Shown here in pieces: positions 1-9,008 of a stretch of DNA of 25,301 nt; positions within the stretch are counted from its first letter, which is position 1; every line of letters starts with the position of its first letter. The notes under the pieces are model-generated. The model was not told where the DNA came from. It searched no databases and saw only the letters and a program-made list of their open reading frames with translations. Source of the DNA: Bacteroidetes bacterium UBA2364 (GTDB lineage Bacteria > Bacteroidota > Rhodothermia > Rhodothermales > UBA2364); NCBI GenBank assembly GCA_002344075.1, contig DDTM01000065.1, forward strand, positions 1-25,301, in the 5' to 3' direction. The translations under genes and the position numbers were made by a program.

Positions 1-48
1 ATTTTTATATATTGTATTGGCCTCCCTTCAACCAAATCCCCAATCCCA

Positions 49-1506
49 ATGAAAAAGTTTTTGTTCGTTCTCTGTCTGTTTCCAATTTCGGTTTGGGCAC
101 AAGTGGACGTCCCATTGATCCGCTCTGACTTTAAAGCTGCCGAATTTACTGCCCGCCGAAACGAAATTATTCGTCAAATCGGTAGCGAAGGCATCGCCGT
201 CTTAAAAGGCGCCCCCAGCCCACGAGGATTTACCCGCTTTAGGCAAACAAATGAATTTTATTACCTTAGTGGGATAGAAGTACCTCATGCCATTCTGGTA
301 ATGGATGGCAATACAAAGCAATCCTTTTTGTTCCTTCCGAATAGGAACGAAGCACGAGAACGGAGCGAAGGCAAGATGCTCTCGGCTGAAGATGCCGATT
401 GGCTGCGCGACACGCAAGAGTTTGATGGCGTATATAGCACAGACCTTTTTGCGGAGTGGCTTGGCCGTGTAGCGAGACGCGGCAAACCCTATACCCTTTG
501 GACGCCATTCCAGCCGGGAGAAGGGTTTGCAGAAAGCCGAGACATGGGCTTGCGGGTTCATGCAGACCTGTATTCGGATCCGTGGGATGGTCGCCCCAGT
601 GCCGAAAATCGCTTTATTTCTCTGCTTAAGGAACGATTCCCCATGTTTGAACTACGGGATCTAAATCCTACGATGGATGAAATGCGCCTCATTAAAAGTC
701 CTGCAGAGTTGGAACTAATCAAAAAATCTACTTTCCTTAGTGGACTGGCGCTGATGGAAAGCATGAGATCGGTCCAATCAGGAATGAAGGAGTTGGAGTT
801 GGACGCCGTTGCTAAATTTATTTTCTACCGTGAAGGCGCTATAGGAGATGCCTATTATTCTTTAGTGGCAAGTGGTCATAATGCCTTTTTTCCTCATTAC
901 AACGCCGGGCAACGTATAATGAAAGATGGTGATTTCCTGCTTATGGATTATGCTCCCGATTATGGCTACTACATGAGTGATGTCACGCGAATGTTTCCCG
1001 TAAATGGTAAATTTAGTCCTTGGCAACGTGAATTATATGGATTTTACTTGGCTTGTTATAAGGCCATTTTAAAACACATTAAACCCGGACAAACAGCAAG
1101 CCAAGTGAGGGCCAAGGCAGTGGTCGAGATGGAGGCGCTTTTAGAAAAAACCACCTTCTCTAAGCCCGAATACGAAAAAGGAGCCAGGAACTTTGTATTT
1201 ACATACCGCGCAGGCTCGTTTAATGCCTTTACGACCCTCGGGCACGGCGTGGGGATGGCCACTCACGACGTAGGCAGTTATAATGGCCCGCTCAAACCCG
1301 GTATGGTGTTTACGATTGAACCTGCCCTGCGTGTACCGGAAGAAATGATTTATATCCGGCTCGAAGACATGATTGTCATTACCGAAACTGGCGCAGACAT
1401 CCTTTCAGATTTTGTGCCCATGGAAATCGAGGAAATTGAACGATTGATGGCCGAATCGGGTATTTTACAAACCTATACCCGAACAACGGCTGGAATCAAA
1501 CGATAA
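49..1506 (+). CDS. Secreted Xaa-Pro aminopeptidase (aminopeptidase P, peptidase M24)
   Basis: Predicted metallo-aminopeptidase that removes an N-terminal residue preceding proline. The first 18 residues form a signal peptide ending in VWAQ, so it should act in the periplasm or outside. An aminopeptidase P N-terminal domain (about 25-180) is followed by the pita-bread M24 domain (about 210-470). All five expected metal ligands are visible: D300, D311 (in SDVTRMFPVNGKF), H399 (LGHGVGMATHD), E424 (TIEP) and E439 (RLED); H406 is the usual second histidine. At 485 residues it is close to the usual length for exported bacterial aminopeptidase P proteins. miaA starts 5 bases after its stop, so the two are probably cotranscribed. 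The start is the only one that includes the signal peptide. The 48 bases upstream show no clear promoter or ribosome binding site. Family assignment is secure; the physiological substrate (dietary or environmental peptides) is inferred. Confidence 0.93.
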   Translation: MKKFLFVLCLFPISVWAQVDVPLIRSDFKAAEFTARRNEIIRQIGSEGIAVLKGAPSPRGFTRFRQTNEFYYLSGIEVPHAILVMDGNTKQSFLFLPNRNEARERSEGKMLSAEDADWLRDTQEFDGVYSTDLFAEWLGRVARRGKPYTLWTPFQPGEGFAESRDMGLRVHADLYSDPWDGRPSAENRFISLLKERFPMFELRDLNPTMDEMRLIKSPAELELIKKSTFLSGLALMESMRSVQSGMKELELDAVAKFIFYREGAIGDAYYSLVASGHNAFFPHYNAGQRIMKDGDFLLMDYAPDYGYYMSDVTRMFPVNGKFSPWQRELYGFYLACYKAILKHIKPGQTASQVRAKAVVEMEALLEKTTFSKPEYEKGARNFVFTYRAGSFNAFTTLGHGVGMATHDVGSYNGPLKPGMVFTIEPALRVPEEMIYIRLEDMIVITETGADILSDFVPMEIEEIERLMAESGILQTYTRTTAGIKR

Positions 1507-1511
1507 ATTGA

Positions 1512-2375
1512 ATGGAATTTCCCCGGATTCAGGTGTTTGCTGGGCCCACAGCTGTGGGAAAAACCGCATATGCCATCGAATATGCACTTAGGAATAACGG
1601 AGAAATCGTTTCGGCAGATAGCCGACAGATTTTTAAGGAGCTACATATCGGAACCGCCAAGCCCTCCGAAGCCGAGTTAAGGGCGGTTCCGCATCATTTT
1701 ATCAGCGAAAAAAATCTTTCAGAACCCTATTCCGCAGGTATTTTTGCAAGCGAAGCCAATGCCCGACTGGCTGACATCCTTGCACGTGAGAAAAATCCCA
1801 TTGTTTGCGGAGGCTCCACATTATACCTACAAGCATTAGTCTATGGCCTATCCGAAATTCCAGAAGCGGCCCCTGAAGTCCGGAATAACCTGATGATAGA
1901 ATTATCCGAACGGGGAAGCAAAGCCCTCTTTCAGGAACTCGTATTGGCGGATCCGGCCTATGCCCAGACGTTAGATCCCACCAAAACCCAGCGATTGATT
2001 CGCGGCTTGGAAGTAATACGTAGTACAGGTAAACCCATCTCCTTTTTCCATCAACAGCAATCACGTCCACCCTTTACTTTCGACGTGACAGTACTAAACC
2101 GTGAACGAAAAACATTATATGAGCGGATCAATCTGCGGGTGGACCAAATGCTACAAGAGGGGTTGATAAATGAAGTACAAGAAATATTACATGCCGGATT
2201 TAGTCCCGAAATCAATCCCCTCAAGACCATTGGGTACCAAGAACCCATTGCTTATCTATTGGGGGCATTGTCGTATGAACAAATGATAGCATTGCTTAAA
2301 CAACATACCCGAAACTATGCCAAGCGCCAACTAACATGGTTTAGACGGTTCGAACAACAACTTCTTTTATATTAA
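1512..2375 (+). CDS. miaA: tRNA dimethylallyltransferase MiaA
   Basis: Transfers a dimethylallyl group from DMAPP to N6 of A37 in tRNAs reading UNN codons, the first step of i6A/ms2i6A synthesis in the cytoplasm. The P-loop GPTAVGKT lies at residues 11-18. The catalytic-aspartate motif is VSADSRQIF (D36), followed by HIGTAKP (45-51), both diagnostic of MiaA. The DPTKTQRLIRGLEV motif and the C-terminal KQHTRNYAKRQLTWFRR block are also typical. The length of 287 residues is slightly short of the usual 300-310, mainly through compact loops, with no sign of truncation. It lies 5 bases behind the M24 peptidase gene, with no Shine-Dalgarno sequence in between, which suggests coupled translation. 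A perfect 8-bp inverted repeat overlaps its stop codon and may end the transcript. Confidence 0.97.
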   Translation: MEFPRIQVFAGPTAVGKTAYAIEYALRNNGEIVSADSRQIFKELHIGTAKPSEAELRAVPHHFISEKNLSEPYSAGIFASEANARLADILAREKNPIVCGGSTLYLQALVYGLSEIPEAAPEVRNNLMIELSERGSKALFQELVLADPAYAQTLDPTKTQRLIRGLEVIRSTGKPISFFHQQQSRPPFTFDVTVLNRERKTLYERINLRVDQMLQEGLINEVQEILHAGFSPEINPLKTIGYQEPIAYLLGALSYEQMIALLKQHTRNYAKRQLTWFRRFEQQLLLY

Positions 2376-2400
2376 GGCTTTTACGAATTTATAGCCTTAA
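2372..2400 (+). terminator. Hairpin at the end of miaA, possible terminator
   Basis: Inverted repeat TTAAGGCT (2372-2379) and AGCCTTAA (2393-2400) makes a perfect 8-bp stem with a 13-base loop and includes the miaA stop codon. No T tract follows on the plus strand, so this is a weak intrinsic terminator at best. It may instead be an RNA 3'-end stabiliser. Confidence 0.4.
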
Positions 2401-2426
2401 ACAATTATCGTATCTAAACGGTAATT

Positions 2427-2454
2427 TTGACTTTAAGGGTGTTGGTGCTATATT
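2427..2454 (+). promoter_or_regulatory. Candidate sigma70-like promoter for the LysM-binding-protein gene
   Basis: TTGACT (2427-2432) and TATATT (2449-2454) are separated by 16 bases and lie 31 bases before the ATG at 2486. The match to a general -35/-10 pair is good. However, many Bacteroidota use a different consensus (-7 TAnnTTTG), which I do not see here, so the call is tentative. Confidence 0.35.
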
Positions 2455-2485
2455 AAACCATTCGATCACTAAACCATTTTGCATT

Positions 2486-3496
2486 ATGAACAACTTTTCG
2501 TATTCAGGCAAATGGCCTTTGTTCTTTCTACTCGTTTTATTGGCCATTGCCGCATTTTGGTATTTTAAGGGTCCAAAAGGCAACACAGAAACGGTAACAA
2601 CCGATGGTGCTCCCATCCCCGAAATCACCTTAGAACAAATCCGGCAACGTGGTGTTCTGCGGGTTGGAATGGAACCAGAATCCCCTCCTATGTACTTTGA
2701 GCAAGAAGGTCGCAAACAAGGCTTCGATATGGAAGTAATCGAAAGCCTTGCAGGACGAATGGGCGTGGACAAGGTGGAAGTGGTTGAAGCATTGTATGAT
2801 TACCTTCCCGAATTGGCTAAAAATGGGAAAGTAGATGTATTTATGAGTGGTTACATTCCCGATGATAGTATTGATGGCGTGGATTGGTCGGATGGTTATT
2901 TGGAATTTGGATTCTGTCTGATCACCAAAAAAGGAAGCGGAATCCAAAATATACGGCAACTAAAGGGCAAAAAAATCGGCATTTACGACGATCCCGCCGC
3001 CGCAGACTGGGTGAAAGAAAACATTCCGGGTTATAGTTCTTTGTCGAAATACCAAGGGGTAGGCTGGTTGCGTAACCTCAACGATGGCAGTGTGGATGCG
3101 GTCATCTATGACTATCCGTTCGCCGCCAAAGAGGTACTTGAATTTCCTGATCTTAGGATTGTCGAACTTAACCTAAACACTACTGAGTATGCCATCGGTA
3201 TGGCGAAAGGAAGCACAGACTTAAAAAATACGATCAATAAATTATTACCTTCCTTCCTTACTTCTGCCTCATATGAACGGGTTGTAAAAGCTTATCTCGA
3301 AAGTGAGGCCGTAGAAGTTGAGGACCTCCCCACCAATTCTAAGGCTTATGTGGTAAAAGGCGGCGATACCCTGCTTCAAATTGCACAAACAGAATTAGGG
3401 GATGCAAAAAAATGGAAGGAAATCTGGGAGTTGAACAAAAAACGACTTCCGAACCCCAACCTCATTAAGCCTGGATTCTCGTTACAAATACCATGA
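2486..3496 (+). CDS. Membrane-anchored family 3 solute-binding domain fused to LysM
   Basis: An N-terminal hydrophobic segment (about residues 11-28, PLFFLLVLLAIAAFWYF) should anchor the protein in the inner membrane with the rest in the periplasm. Residues about 50-265 look like a bacterial extracellular solute-binding protein family 3 domain: it opens IRQRGVLRVGMEPESPPMY and has the later RQLKGKKIGIYDDPAAADWV hinge region. A LysM peptidoglycan-binding domain fills the C-terminus (about 288-336, YVVKGGDTLLQIAQTELGD). The layout recalls the regulatory half of MltF-type lytic transglycosylases, but with LysM where the catalytic domain would be. No permease or ATPase genes are nearby, so a transport role is unlikely. 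Ligand sensing or wall binding is my inference. Its TGA overlaps the next gene's ATG (ATGA), so the two are translationally coupled. No Shine-Dalgarno sequence precedes the start. Confidence 0.8.
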   Translation: MNNFSYSGKWPLFFLLVLLAIAAFWYFKGPKGNTETVTTDGAPIPEITLEQIRQRGVLRVGMEPESPPMYFEQEGRKQGFDMEVIESLAGRMGVDKVEVVEALYDYLPELAKNGKVDVFMSGYIPDDSIDGVDWSDGYLEFGFCLITKKGSGIQNIRQLKGKKIGIYDDPAAADWVKENIPGYSSLSKYQGVGWLRNLNDGSVDAVIYDYPFAAKEVLEFPDLRIVELNLNTTEYAIGMAKGSTDLKNTINKLLPSFLTSASYERVVKAYLESEAVEVEDLPTNSKAYVVKGGDTLLQIAQTELGDAKKWKEIWELNKKRLPNPNLIKPGFSLQIP

Positions 3497-4602
3497 TCAA
3501 ACCGGCGTTTCTACCCGGATTTCATCAACTAAGGGGTATTGCCTCTATATGGGTTGTTTTATTCCATGTGAAGATTTATTTATTCCCAGAGGTGCATTCT
3601 ATCTGGCTTCGCCCTTTGTTGCGCGGTTATTTGTTGGTGGATTTATTTTTCGTACTTAGCGGCTTCCTCATTGGTTATTTGTATGGTAAATATTTTGCAG
3701 AAACAGTATCCTTCCATACTTTTTCCATTTATCTAAAAGCACGTTTTGCGAGAATTTATCCCTTGCACCTATTCACACTTTTCCTTTTGGTTTCTTGGTA
3801 TGCCTTGAATGTTTGGGGGCTGGGTAAACCAAGGGAATATGGTCGTATTTATGTAGAAGAAGCCATTATTACCCACCTATTGATGGTTCAGGCATGGGGG
3901 ATTCATTCAGGTAATACCTGGAACATCCCGTCTTGGTCTATCAGTACCGAATGGGCGGCCTATTTATTATTTCCCTTTTTGTGGCATATTTTATACAAAT
4001 GTGGGAAAACTGGCACCGTTGTAGGGCTAACGGCTGGCATTATTGGGTATGGGTGTTTAGAATGGCTGCACCCAAAAGGGAATTTAGACATCACCTTCGA
4101 TTGGGCGGTATTACGGGGTATGTGTGGGTTTGGGATCGGCATGGCTTTGTGTACATTCTCCCTTCGTTCCCCACAGTATTATTTTCCTACCCCTCCACCA
4201 TCTTTGACTAAGGCCATTTTCCCATCGTTTATCGTCATAACGCTGATCGTTATGACATGCTCTCCAACCGATACCCTTGTGGTTGTCTTATGGCCTTTTT
4301 GGGCTTGGTTGGCCTACCATTCGTCGGTTAAGATGGGCATATTACGCAAAGCACTCACGTTTCTCGGAGACATTTCCTTTTCCCTATACATGATTCATTT
4401 GCCTGTCTTATACATGGTTCCACAGATACTCGGTATGAACGATCCAGGACAAATGGGCACTGGAAGCCGGATTGGAATCTCTGTGATTTTTGTTGGATTT
4501 GTTTTATGGGCTTCCCACCACATCTATCACCGTATCGAACGTCCATCCAGAAACTGGGTCCGGACAAAATTGGGCATTCCCGCCATATCGGCTTTTGCTT
4601 AA
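3493..4602 (+). CDS. Membrane O-acyltransferase, acyltransferase-3 family (OafA/YrhL-like)
   Basis: Integral inner-membrane protein with about ten hydrophobic segments over 369 residues, typical for the acyltransferase-3 family. These enzymes transfer acetyl or other short acyl groups to envelope sugars such as O-antigen, exopolysaccharide or peptidoglycan. Family hallmarks are the opening LRGIASIWVVLFH with the presumed catalytic H25, the DLFFVLSGFLIGYLYGKYF block (about 52-70), a basic LKARFARIYPLH loop, and NTWNIPSWSISTEWAAYLLF. There is no C-terminal SGNH domain, so it is the membrane-only form. The start overlaps the stop of the LysM-containing binding protein by 4 bases, which implies a two-gene unit and hints at a cell-wall acceptor. 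The acceptor cannot be read from the sequence. Confidence 0.9.
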   Translation: MIKPAFLPGFHQLRGIASIWVVLFHVKIYLFPEVHSIWLRPLLRGYLLVDLFFVLSGFLIGYLYGKYFAETVSFHTFSIYLKARFARIYPLHLFTLFLLVSWYALNVWGLGKPREYGRIYVEEAIITHLLMVQAWGIHSGNTWNIPSWSISTEWAAYLLFPFLWHILYKCGKTGTVVGLTAGIIGYGCLEWLHPKGNLDITFDWAVLRGMCGFGIGMALCTFSLRSPQYYFPTPPPSLTKAIFPSFIVITLIVMTCSPTDTLVVVLWPFWAWLAYHSSVKMGILRKALTFLGDISFSLYMIHLPVLYMVPQILGMNDPGQMGTGSRIGISVIFVGFVLWASHHIYHRIERPSRNWVRTKLGIPAISAFA

Positions 4603-4661
4603 GATGTTAAATTTCTTATTTTCTTTATAACCATCTTTATTTCACCCAAAAGTCCCCTTAT

Positions 4662-6293
4662 ATGAAAAAATCTTCTGGCCATACCCCTCTTTTTTCTTCG
4701 TTGCGGCGTGCCATGCGCTTAGCCACTGCTGCAAATAAAAAACATACCCCTCCAGCGGATGAAATGCTTGACCTTTACCATGAAGCACAAACCAGACGTT
4801 TGCTTTCTCGTCGAGAATTTATGGCTCTTGGCACAGGCGTGGCGACCCTTGGAATTGCCGGTTGTTTGCCTGAACCAACAAACAAACCTGAAAACACACA
4901 AAGAACCACCGAGATTGCCAAAATTGCCATTGTAGGGGCGGGGATTGCAGGCCTCCATGCGGCATATGTCCTCCAAAAAGCAGGCGTCCAATCGGTGGTG
5001 TATGAGGGTAGTGGTCGAGTAGGCGGACGTATCTTCACCGGAATGGATGTATCAGCCCCAGGTCTTTATGCGGAAATGGGTGGTGAATTTATTGATTCTG
5101 GTCACGAAGACATGATTAATCTATGTAATGAGTTTGGACTAAAACTGAATGATCGCCTAGACCCTAAAGGAGAAGGGAAATTTAAAAATGCCTATTTCTT
5201 TGATGGGCGCCATTTCACGGAGCAAGAGGTGATTAAAGCCTTCCAGCCAATTGCCGCACGCATGGATGAGGACATCAATAAGCTCAGTGAATACTTTACC
5301 TACAATGAATTCTCGCCCGACGACCAGCGATTAGACAAACTTTCCATTGCTGCTTATTTAGACAGCATTGGTGTTTCTGGATGGTTTCGCAAACTGCTGG
5401 ATGTGGCTTGGGTGACGGAATTTGGGCGCGAAACACAAGAACAAACCGCACTTAACCTACTCTGGCTAATCAGTACCGACACCACTGAAGGCTTTAGCAT
5501 CTTTGGCGAAAGCGACGAACAATTTAAAATTGAGGGTGGCAGTGAGCAACTTACCCGTGCTTTGTACAAAAAACTTCAGGCCCAAATCAAAATCTCCCAC
5601 AAATTGGAAGCTATCAGGCCCGGCAAAAATGGCGGCTACGTCCTTTCTTTTGCTACAGGCGGCTCAACCAAAGATGTGGAAGCCGAAATGGCCCTGATCA
5701 CCATTCCCTTTACCTTATTGCGTGAGGTGGATCTTCGGATTCCCATGTCGGAGGTTAAGAAAAAAGCAATCCAAGAATTGGGTTATGGGACCAATGCCAA
5801 GTTGTACGTCGGTTTTAAAGACCGCGTATGGCATGATAAAAATTACTCCGGAGAAGCCTTCACCGACGAAGGGTTCCAACTTTCTTGGGACAACTCGGCC
5901 TTCCAGGCGGGTCCTTCTGGAGGTCTTACCTTGTTTTCCGGTGGAAAAACTGGTATTTCGGTTGGCAATGGAACCCCCGAGAGCCATATCAATACATTTA
6001 TGGCAGGCGTAGAAAAAGCATTTCCCGGCGCATCAGCCGCTCGTAATGGGCAGACCGCACGGTTCCATTGGCCTACCTATGAATGGGCCAAAACGTCTTA
6101 TGCCTGCTACCTCCCAGGGCAATACACCAGCATTGCCGGCGCAGAATTTGAACCTGTGGGTAACCTGTACTTTGCCGGAGAACACACCAGCTTAGACTAT
6201 CAAGGCTATATGAATGGCGGTGCTGAAACTGGACGCCGTGCCGCAGAAGGCATATTGGAAAAGCTTGGTCTTCAAAAACCAGCCACTTCCTGA
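4662..6293 (+). CDS. Flavin monoamine oxidase family protein with Tat lipoprotein-type leader
   Basis: FAD-dependent amine oxidase family member, expected to oxidise a primary or secondary amine or an amino acid to the imine with release of H2O2. The dinucleotide-binding motif AIVGAGIAG (residues 89-97) is followed by VYEGSGRVGGRIF, and the C-terminal FAD contact is LYFAGEHTSLDYQGYMNGG. The leader carries a twin-arginine motif SRREFM (49-54), a hydrophobic stretch and a lipobox IAGC with C68, so the protein is probably exported folded and lipidated. The n-region is unusually long; an ATG at 4764 (M35) would leave a 14-residue n-region of ordinary length, and I cannot decide between the two starts. 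Substrate is unknown. It stands alone: 59 bases after the acyltransferase gene and convergent with the metalloprotease gene. Confidence 0.88.
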   Translation: MKKSSGHTPLFSSLRRAMRLATAANKKHTPPADEMLDLYHEAQTRRLLSRREFMALGTGVATLGIAGCLPEPTNKPENTQRTTEIAKIAIVGAGIAGLHAAYVLQKAGVQSVVYEGSGRVGGRIFTGMDVSAPGLYAEMGGEFIDSGHEDMINLCNEFGLKLNDRLDPKGEGKFKNAYFFDGRHFTEQEVIKAFQPIAARMDEDINKLSEYFTYNEFSPDDQRLDKLSIAAYLDSIGVSGWFRKLLDVAWVTEFGRETQEQTALNLLWLISTDTTEGFSIFGESDEQFKIEGGSEQLTRALYKKLQAQIKISHKLEAIRPGKNGGYVLSFATGGSTKDVEAEMALITIPFTLLREVDLRIPMSEVKKKAIQELGYGTNAKLYVGFKDRVWHDKNYSGEAFTDEGFQLSWDNSAFQAGPSGGLTLFSGGKTGISVGNGTPESHINTFMAGVEKAFPGASAARNGQTARFHWPTYEWAKTSYACYLPGQYTSIAGAEFEPVGNLYFAGEHTSLDYQGYMNGGAETGRRAAEGILEKLGLQKPATS

Positions 6294-6316
6294 TTTTTCC
6301 ACATGAAACCAAAACA

Positions 6317-6348
6317 AAGCCCCCTATCTCGCGAAAGATACGGGGCTT
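6317..6348. terminator. Shared hairpin terminator between convergent genes
   Basis: AAGCCCC (6317-6323) pairs with GGGGCTT (6342-6348) and, after one C-C mismatch, TATCT (6325-6329) pairs with AGATA (6336-6340) around a 6-base loop. On the minus strand the stem runs into CTTTGTTTTGG, a T-rich tail. It therefore fits best as an intrinsic terminator for the metalloprotease gene and probably also stops transcripts from the amine oxidase gene. Confidence 0.75.
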
Positions 6349-6377
6349 CCTTATGAAGGTCTTACTAATGGATGCGA

Positions 6378-8939
6378 TCAATCTTTTGGATCAAAGATTT
6401 TTTCAATCCGAACAAGCGCATCTTGGTAGTGCAAGCGTGTGAGTTCATCCCGTGTTTTTGGGAGGGCTGCCCGCAACTGACTTTGGAGTTTTTGCAATTC
6501 ACCCCTTATTAAGGCGCGTACATCCGATTGGCTTGCATTCACCCCAATACCGAAAACTTTTGCGGGGTTAAACGTGGCAGAGGGCGTAAACGCAGGCACT
6601 GTATTGGTATTCATCAAGGCATCAGCCCTGTCTAAATATCCGCGTTGGAGATTCCGGCGATAGGCATCCACCGCAGCCCCTGTCACGGCTTCGGTCCAAA
6701 TCCCATTACGCACATCGGTTAACATCTGCAAAGCTGTATATTGTCCACCAGGTTCGCCCAGCGCATTTGCCTCGATAATCCGTCCGATACGTGCAATATC
6801 CATTACTTGGTTTAAAACCCCCACCTGCGTAGTCCGAACCCGCTCCATCATCCCAGTACCTTCAAACCGACGCAACACATTGGGATCTATCATCCACACT
6901 GGAGTTTTGAAGCACTGGTCAATCAAAAATTGTAGGGCGCGTTTCTGTTTTTCGGCAGGCACCATGGTATAAACCACCCCTGCCTGATCCATGGTTTTAT
7001 AATCTTCCTGTACTCCGCCAATATTGTTCAAGACATGGCCCATATACCGGCGATATTGGCCTACCACCTGACCGTAGAGTTCTTCTAAGTCCCTATAATC
7101 CTTTGCACTTTCATTAGACCAATTTTGTAGGTTTGGCAGAATGCGTTTCAGGTTTCGGATTCCCAACTCACTGGCCCGCATGGCATCATCTCCTAAGTCC
7201 TCGGTTTGGGAAGAAGGATCATATCCGCCTTGCTTTCCAAATCGGTACATTCGGTTGTTTTCTTTTTCACGAATCCAAGCATTGAGAGTCGAGCGCTCTT
7301 CATCGGCAGATTTCGCTTCGGGAATAGGACGATATCCCCAACGGATAGCGTGGATATCATACACCCCAATACCGGGAAAGAGGTTTACGCCTTTGTCTTC
7401 TGGCTGGGCAACATAATTGAAGCGCGCATAATCCATGATGGAAGGCGAAATAAAGTGTTTTTTTGTAAACGTAGCGGAGCGGAGAGAGTCCACAGGATAA
7501 GCCGAAGAAGCCCCCATATTGTGCGGCAAGCCCAATGTATGCCCCACTTCATGCGCCGAAACAAAGCGAATCAGTTCACCCATAAGTTCATCCGAGAATT
7601 TCATTTTGCGTGCCTCTGGGTTGACAGCAGCCGTTTGGATGAGGAACCAATTCCGAAGCAGGTTCATGACGTTATGATACCATCCAATGTCCGACTCGAT
7701 AATTTCGCCGGAGCGGGGATCCGCCAAACTCGGCCCATACGCATTTTCGATATCCGATGAGAAATACCGGATTACTGAATATCGGGCATCTTCTGGACTA
7801 AACTCCGAATCTTCTTCTGCGGTAGGCGGGTCTTTGGCGATAATGGCATTTTTGAAACCTGCTGCTTCAAACGCAACCCGCCAATCATCTACCCCTTTTT
7901 TTAGGTATGGACGCCATTTTTCGGGCGTGGCGGGGTCTATATAATACACAATTGGCTTAACAGGCTCTACCAACTCACCCCGTTTCCAAGCATTCCAGTC
8001 TTTCGGCTCCAAGCGCCAGCGTTTGATATAGGTCCGGGTTTCCGCACGTTGGGCATCCGATCCATAATCTTTGGTAGAAACGGAAAAATAACTCACGCGG
8101 TTGTCTAAGAGTCGCGGTTGCATCGGTTTTTTCGGGAGTAGCAACATTGATTGGTTCATCTCTACTGAAATCGTACCCGTTGCAGATTGACTGGGCGGCG
8201 CACCTGCATCATACGTCAAAACGTGACGAACCTCAACGTTGATCGGGTAGCTATTCATCCGAACAATCATCGTACGGTCTGGGTCTAAGCGTCTGACCTG
8301 AAATTGCGTCCGTTGAAACGAAGGCAAGCCCAAAATCGGGATATCTTGCGTAAACAGCTGGGTGGCTTCGATCACCACCGCAGATGTGTCGTTGTTGAAG
8401 GCACGAATATCAAACGCCCGAATGATTGGCTCAAAATTGGAGGCTTCTACAGCCCTACGAATGGGCAGACTATCGGCGGCGGTATTGCGATAACTAATTG
8501 TCCGCAACAAGATTTTTTTGTCGGCACGCTGCCAGCGAATCACTTGCTCGTTTTGAGATTGTTCACCGCCATAGCCTAAGTTATCTGCGGTTTTGGCAAT
8601 GCGACTCACCAAAAGCATTTCCCTGTTTAGGAGCGAATCCGGCACTTCAAAGTACCATTTTCCATCCACTTCGTGAACCCAAAACAGTCCCTTATCGGTT
8701 TTGGCTTTCGCCGTTATAACTTCTTTGTACGGTTTAATGCCTGTATCTGGTGTCCCTGAACGTGCCCCCGCCGGAGGTGTGGTCGTTGCTGGGGCCGCCG
8801 TTGCTGGGCTGGCTGGTTTTGGTGCGTTGGTCACAACGGGTGATGTAGTAGGCGGTGTCGGAGGCGCCGGCTTTGTGCCTGAGCAACCGACAATCAACAC
8901 CATCAGCCCAAACATCATTTTGCTGATAATACGACTCAT
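6378..8939 (-). CDS. Zinc-dependent metalloprotease lipoprotein (DUF5117/DUF4953 type)
   Basis: Large exported protease-like protein (853 residues). The leader ends in the lipobox LIVGC (C19), followed by a Pro/Ala/Thr-rich linker (about 22-62), so it is likely tethered to the outer membrane. A long middle region (about 70-330) matches what I know of the DUF5118/DUF5117 segments. The catalytic part carries the extended zinc motif HEVGHTLGLPHN, with H463, E464, H467 and H473, and a downstream SIMDYARFNY resembling the metzincin Met-turn (M502). This domain order is common in Bacteroidota, where these proteins are annotated as zinc-dependent metalloproteases; few have a known substrate. A TonB or SusD partner is absent next door. 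The gene is divergent from the SASA esterase gene with 209 bases between them. The assignment rests on motif and architecture; the substrate is unknown. Confidence 0.9.
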   Translation of the reverse strand: MSRIISKMMFGLMVLIVGCSGTKPAPPTPPTTSPVVTNAPKPASPATAAPATTTPPAGARSGTPDTGIKPYKEVITAKAKTDKGLFWVHEVDGKWYFEVPDSLLNREMLLVSRIAKTADNLGYGGEQSQNEQVIRWQRADKKILLRTISYRNTAADSLPIRRAVEASNFEPIIRAFDIRAFNNDTSAVVIEATQLFTQDIPILGLPSFQRTQFQVRRLDPDRTMIVRMNSYPINVEVRHVLTYDAGAPPSQSATGTISVEMNQSMLLLPKKPMQPRLLDNRVSYFSVSTKDYGSDAQRAETRTYIKRWRLEPKDWNAWKRGELVEPVKPIVYYIDPATPEKWRPYLKKGVDDWRVAFEAAGFKNAIIAKDPPTAEEDSEFSPEDARYSVIRYFSSDIENAYGPSLADPRSGEIIESDIGWYHNVMNLLRNWFLIQTAAVNPEARKMKFSDELMGELIRFVSAHEVGHTLGLPHNMGASSAYPVDSLRSATFTKKHFISPSIMDYARFNYVAQPEDKGVNLFPGIGVYDIHAIRWGYRPIPEAKSADEERSTLNAWIREKENNRMYRFGKQGGYDPSSQTEDLGDDAMRASELGIRNLKRILPNLQNWSNESAKDYRDLEELYGQVVGQYRRYMGHVLNNIGGVQEDYKTMDQAGVVYTMVPAEKQKRALQFLIDQCFKTPVWMIDPNVLRRFEGTGMMERVRTTQVGVLNQVMDIARIGRIIEANALGEPGGQYTALQMLTDVRNGIWTEAVTGAAVDAYRRNLQRGYLDRADALMNTNTVPAFTPSATFNPAKVFGIGVNASQSDVRALIRGELQKLQSQLRAALPKTRDELTRLHYQDALVRIEKIFDPKD

Positions 8940-9008
8940 GTGGTTTGTATTTGGGTGAGATTAAAAAAGGTAAGGAATTATAATATACCTCATTTTGGAG
9001 ACGGATTT

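Noticed and set aside
2486..3496. Lytic transglycosylase MltF
   Set aside because: The solute-binding part is similar, but the catalytic lysozyme-like domain with its glutamate is absent and replaced by LysM.
7206..7760. Open frame of 184 codons on the plus strand, opposite the metalloprotease gene
   Set aside because: It lies wholly inside the coding strand of a strongly supported metalloprotease, covers its HExxH region in antisense, and its product resembles no family. It is a shadow frame.
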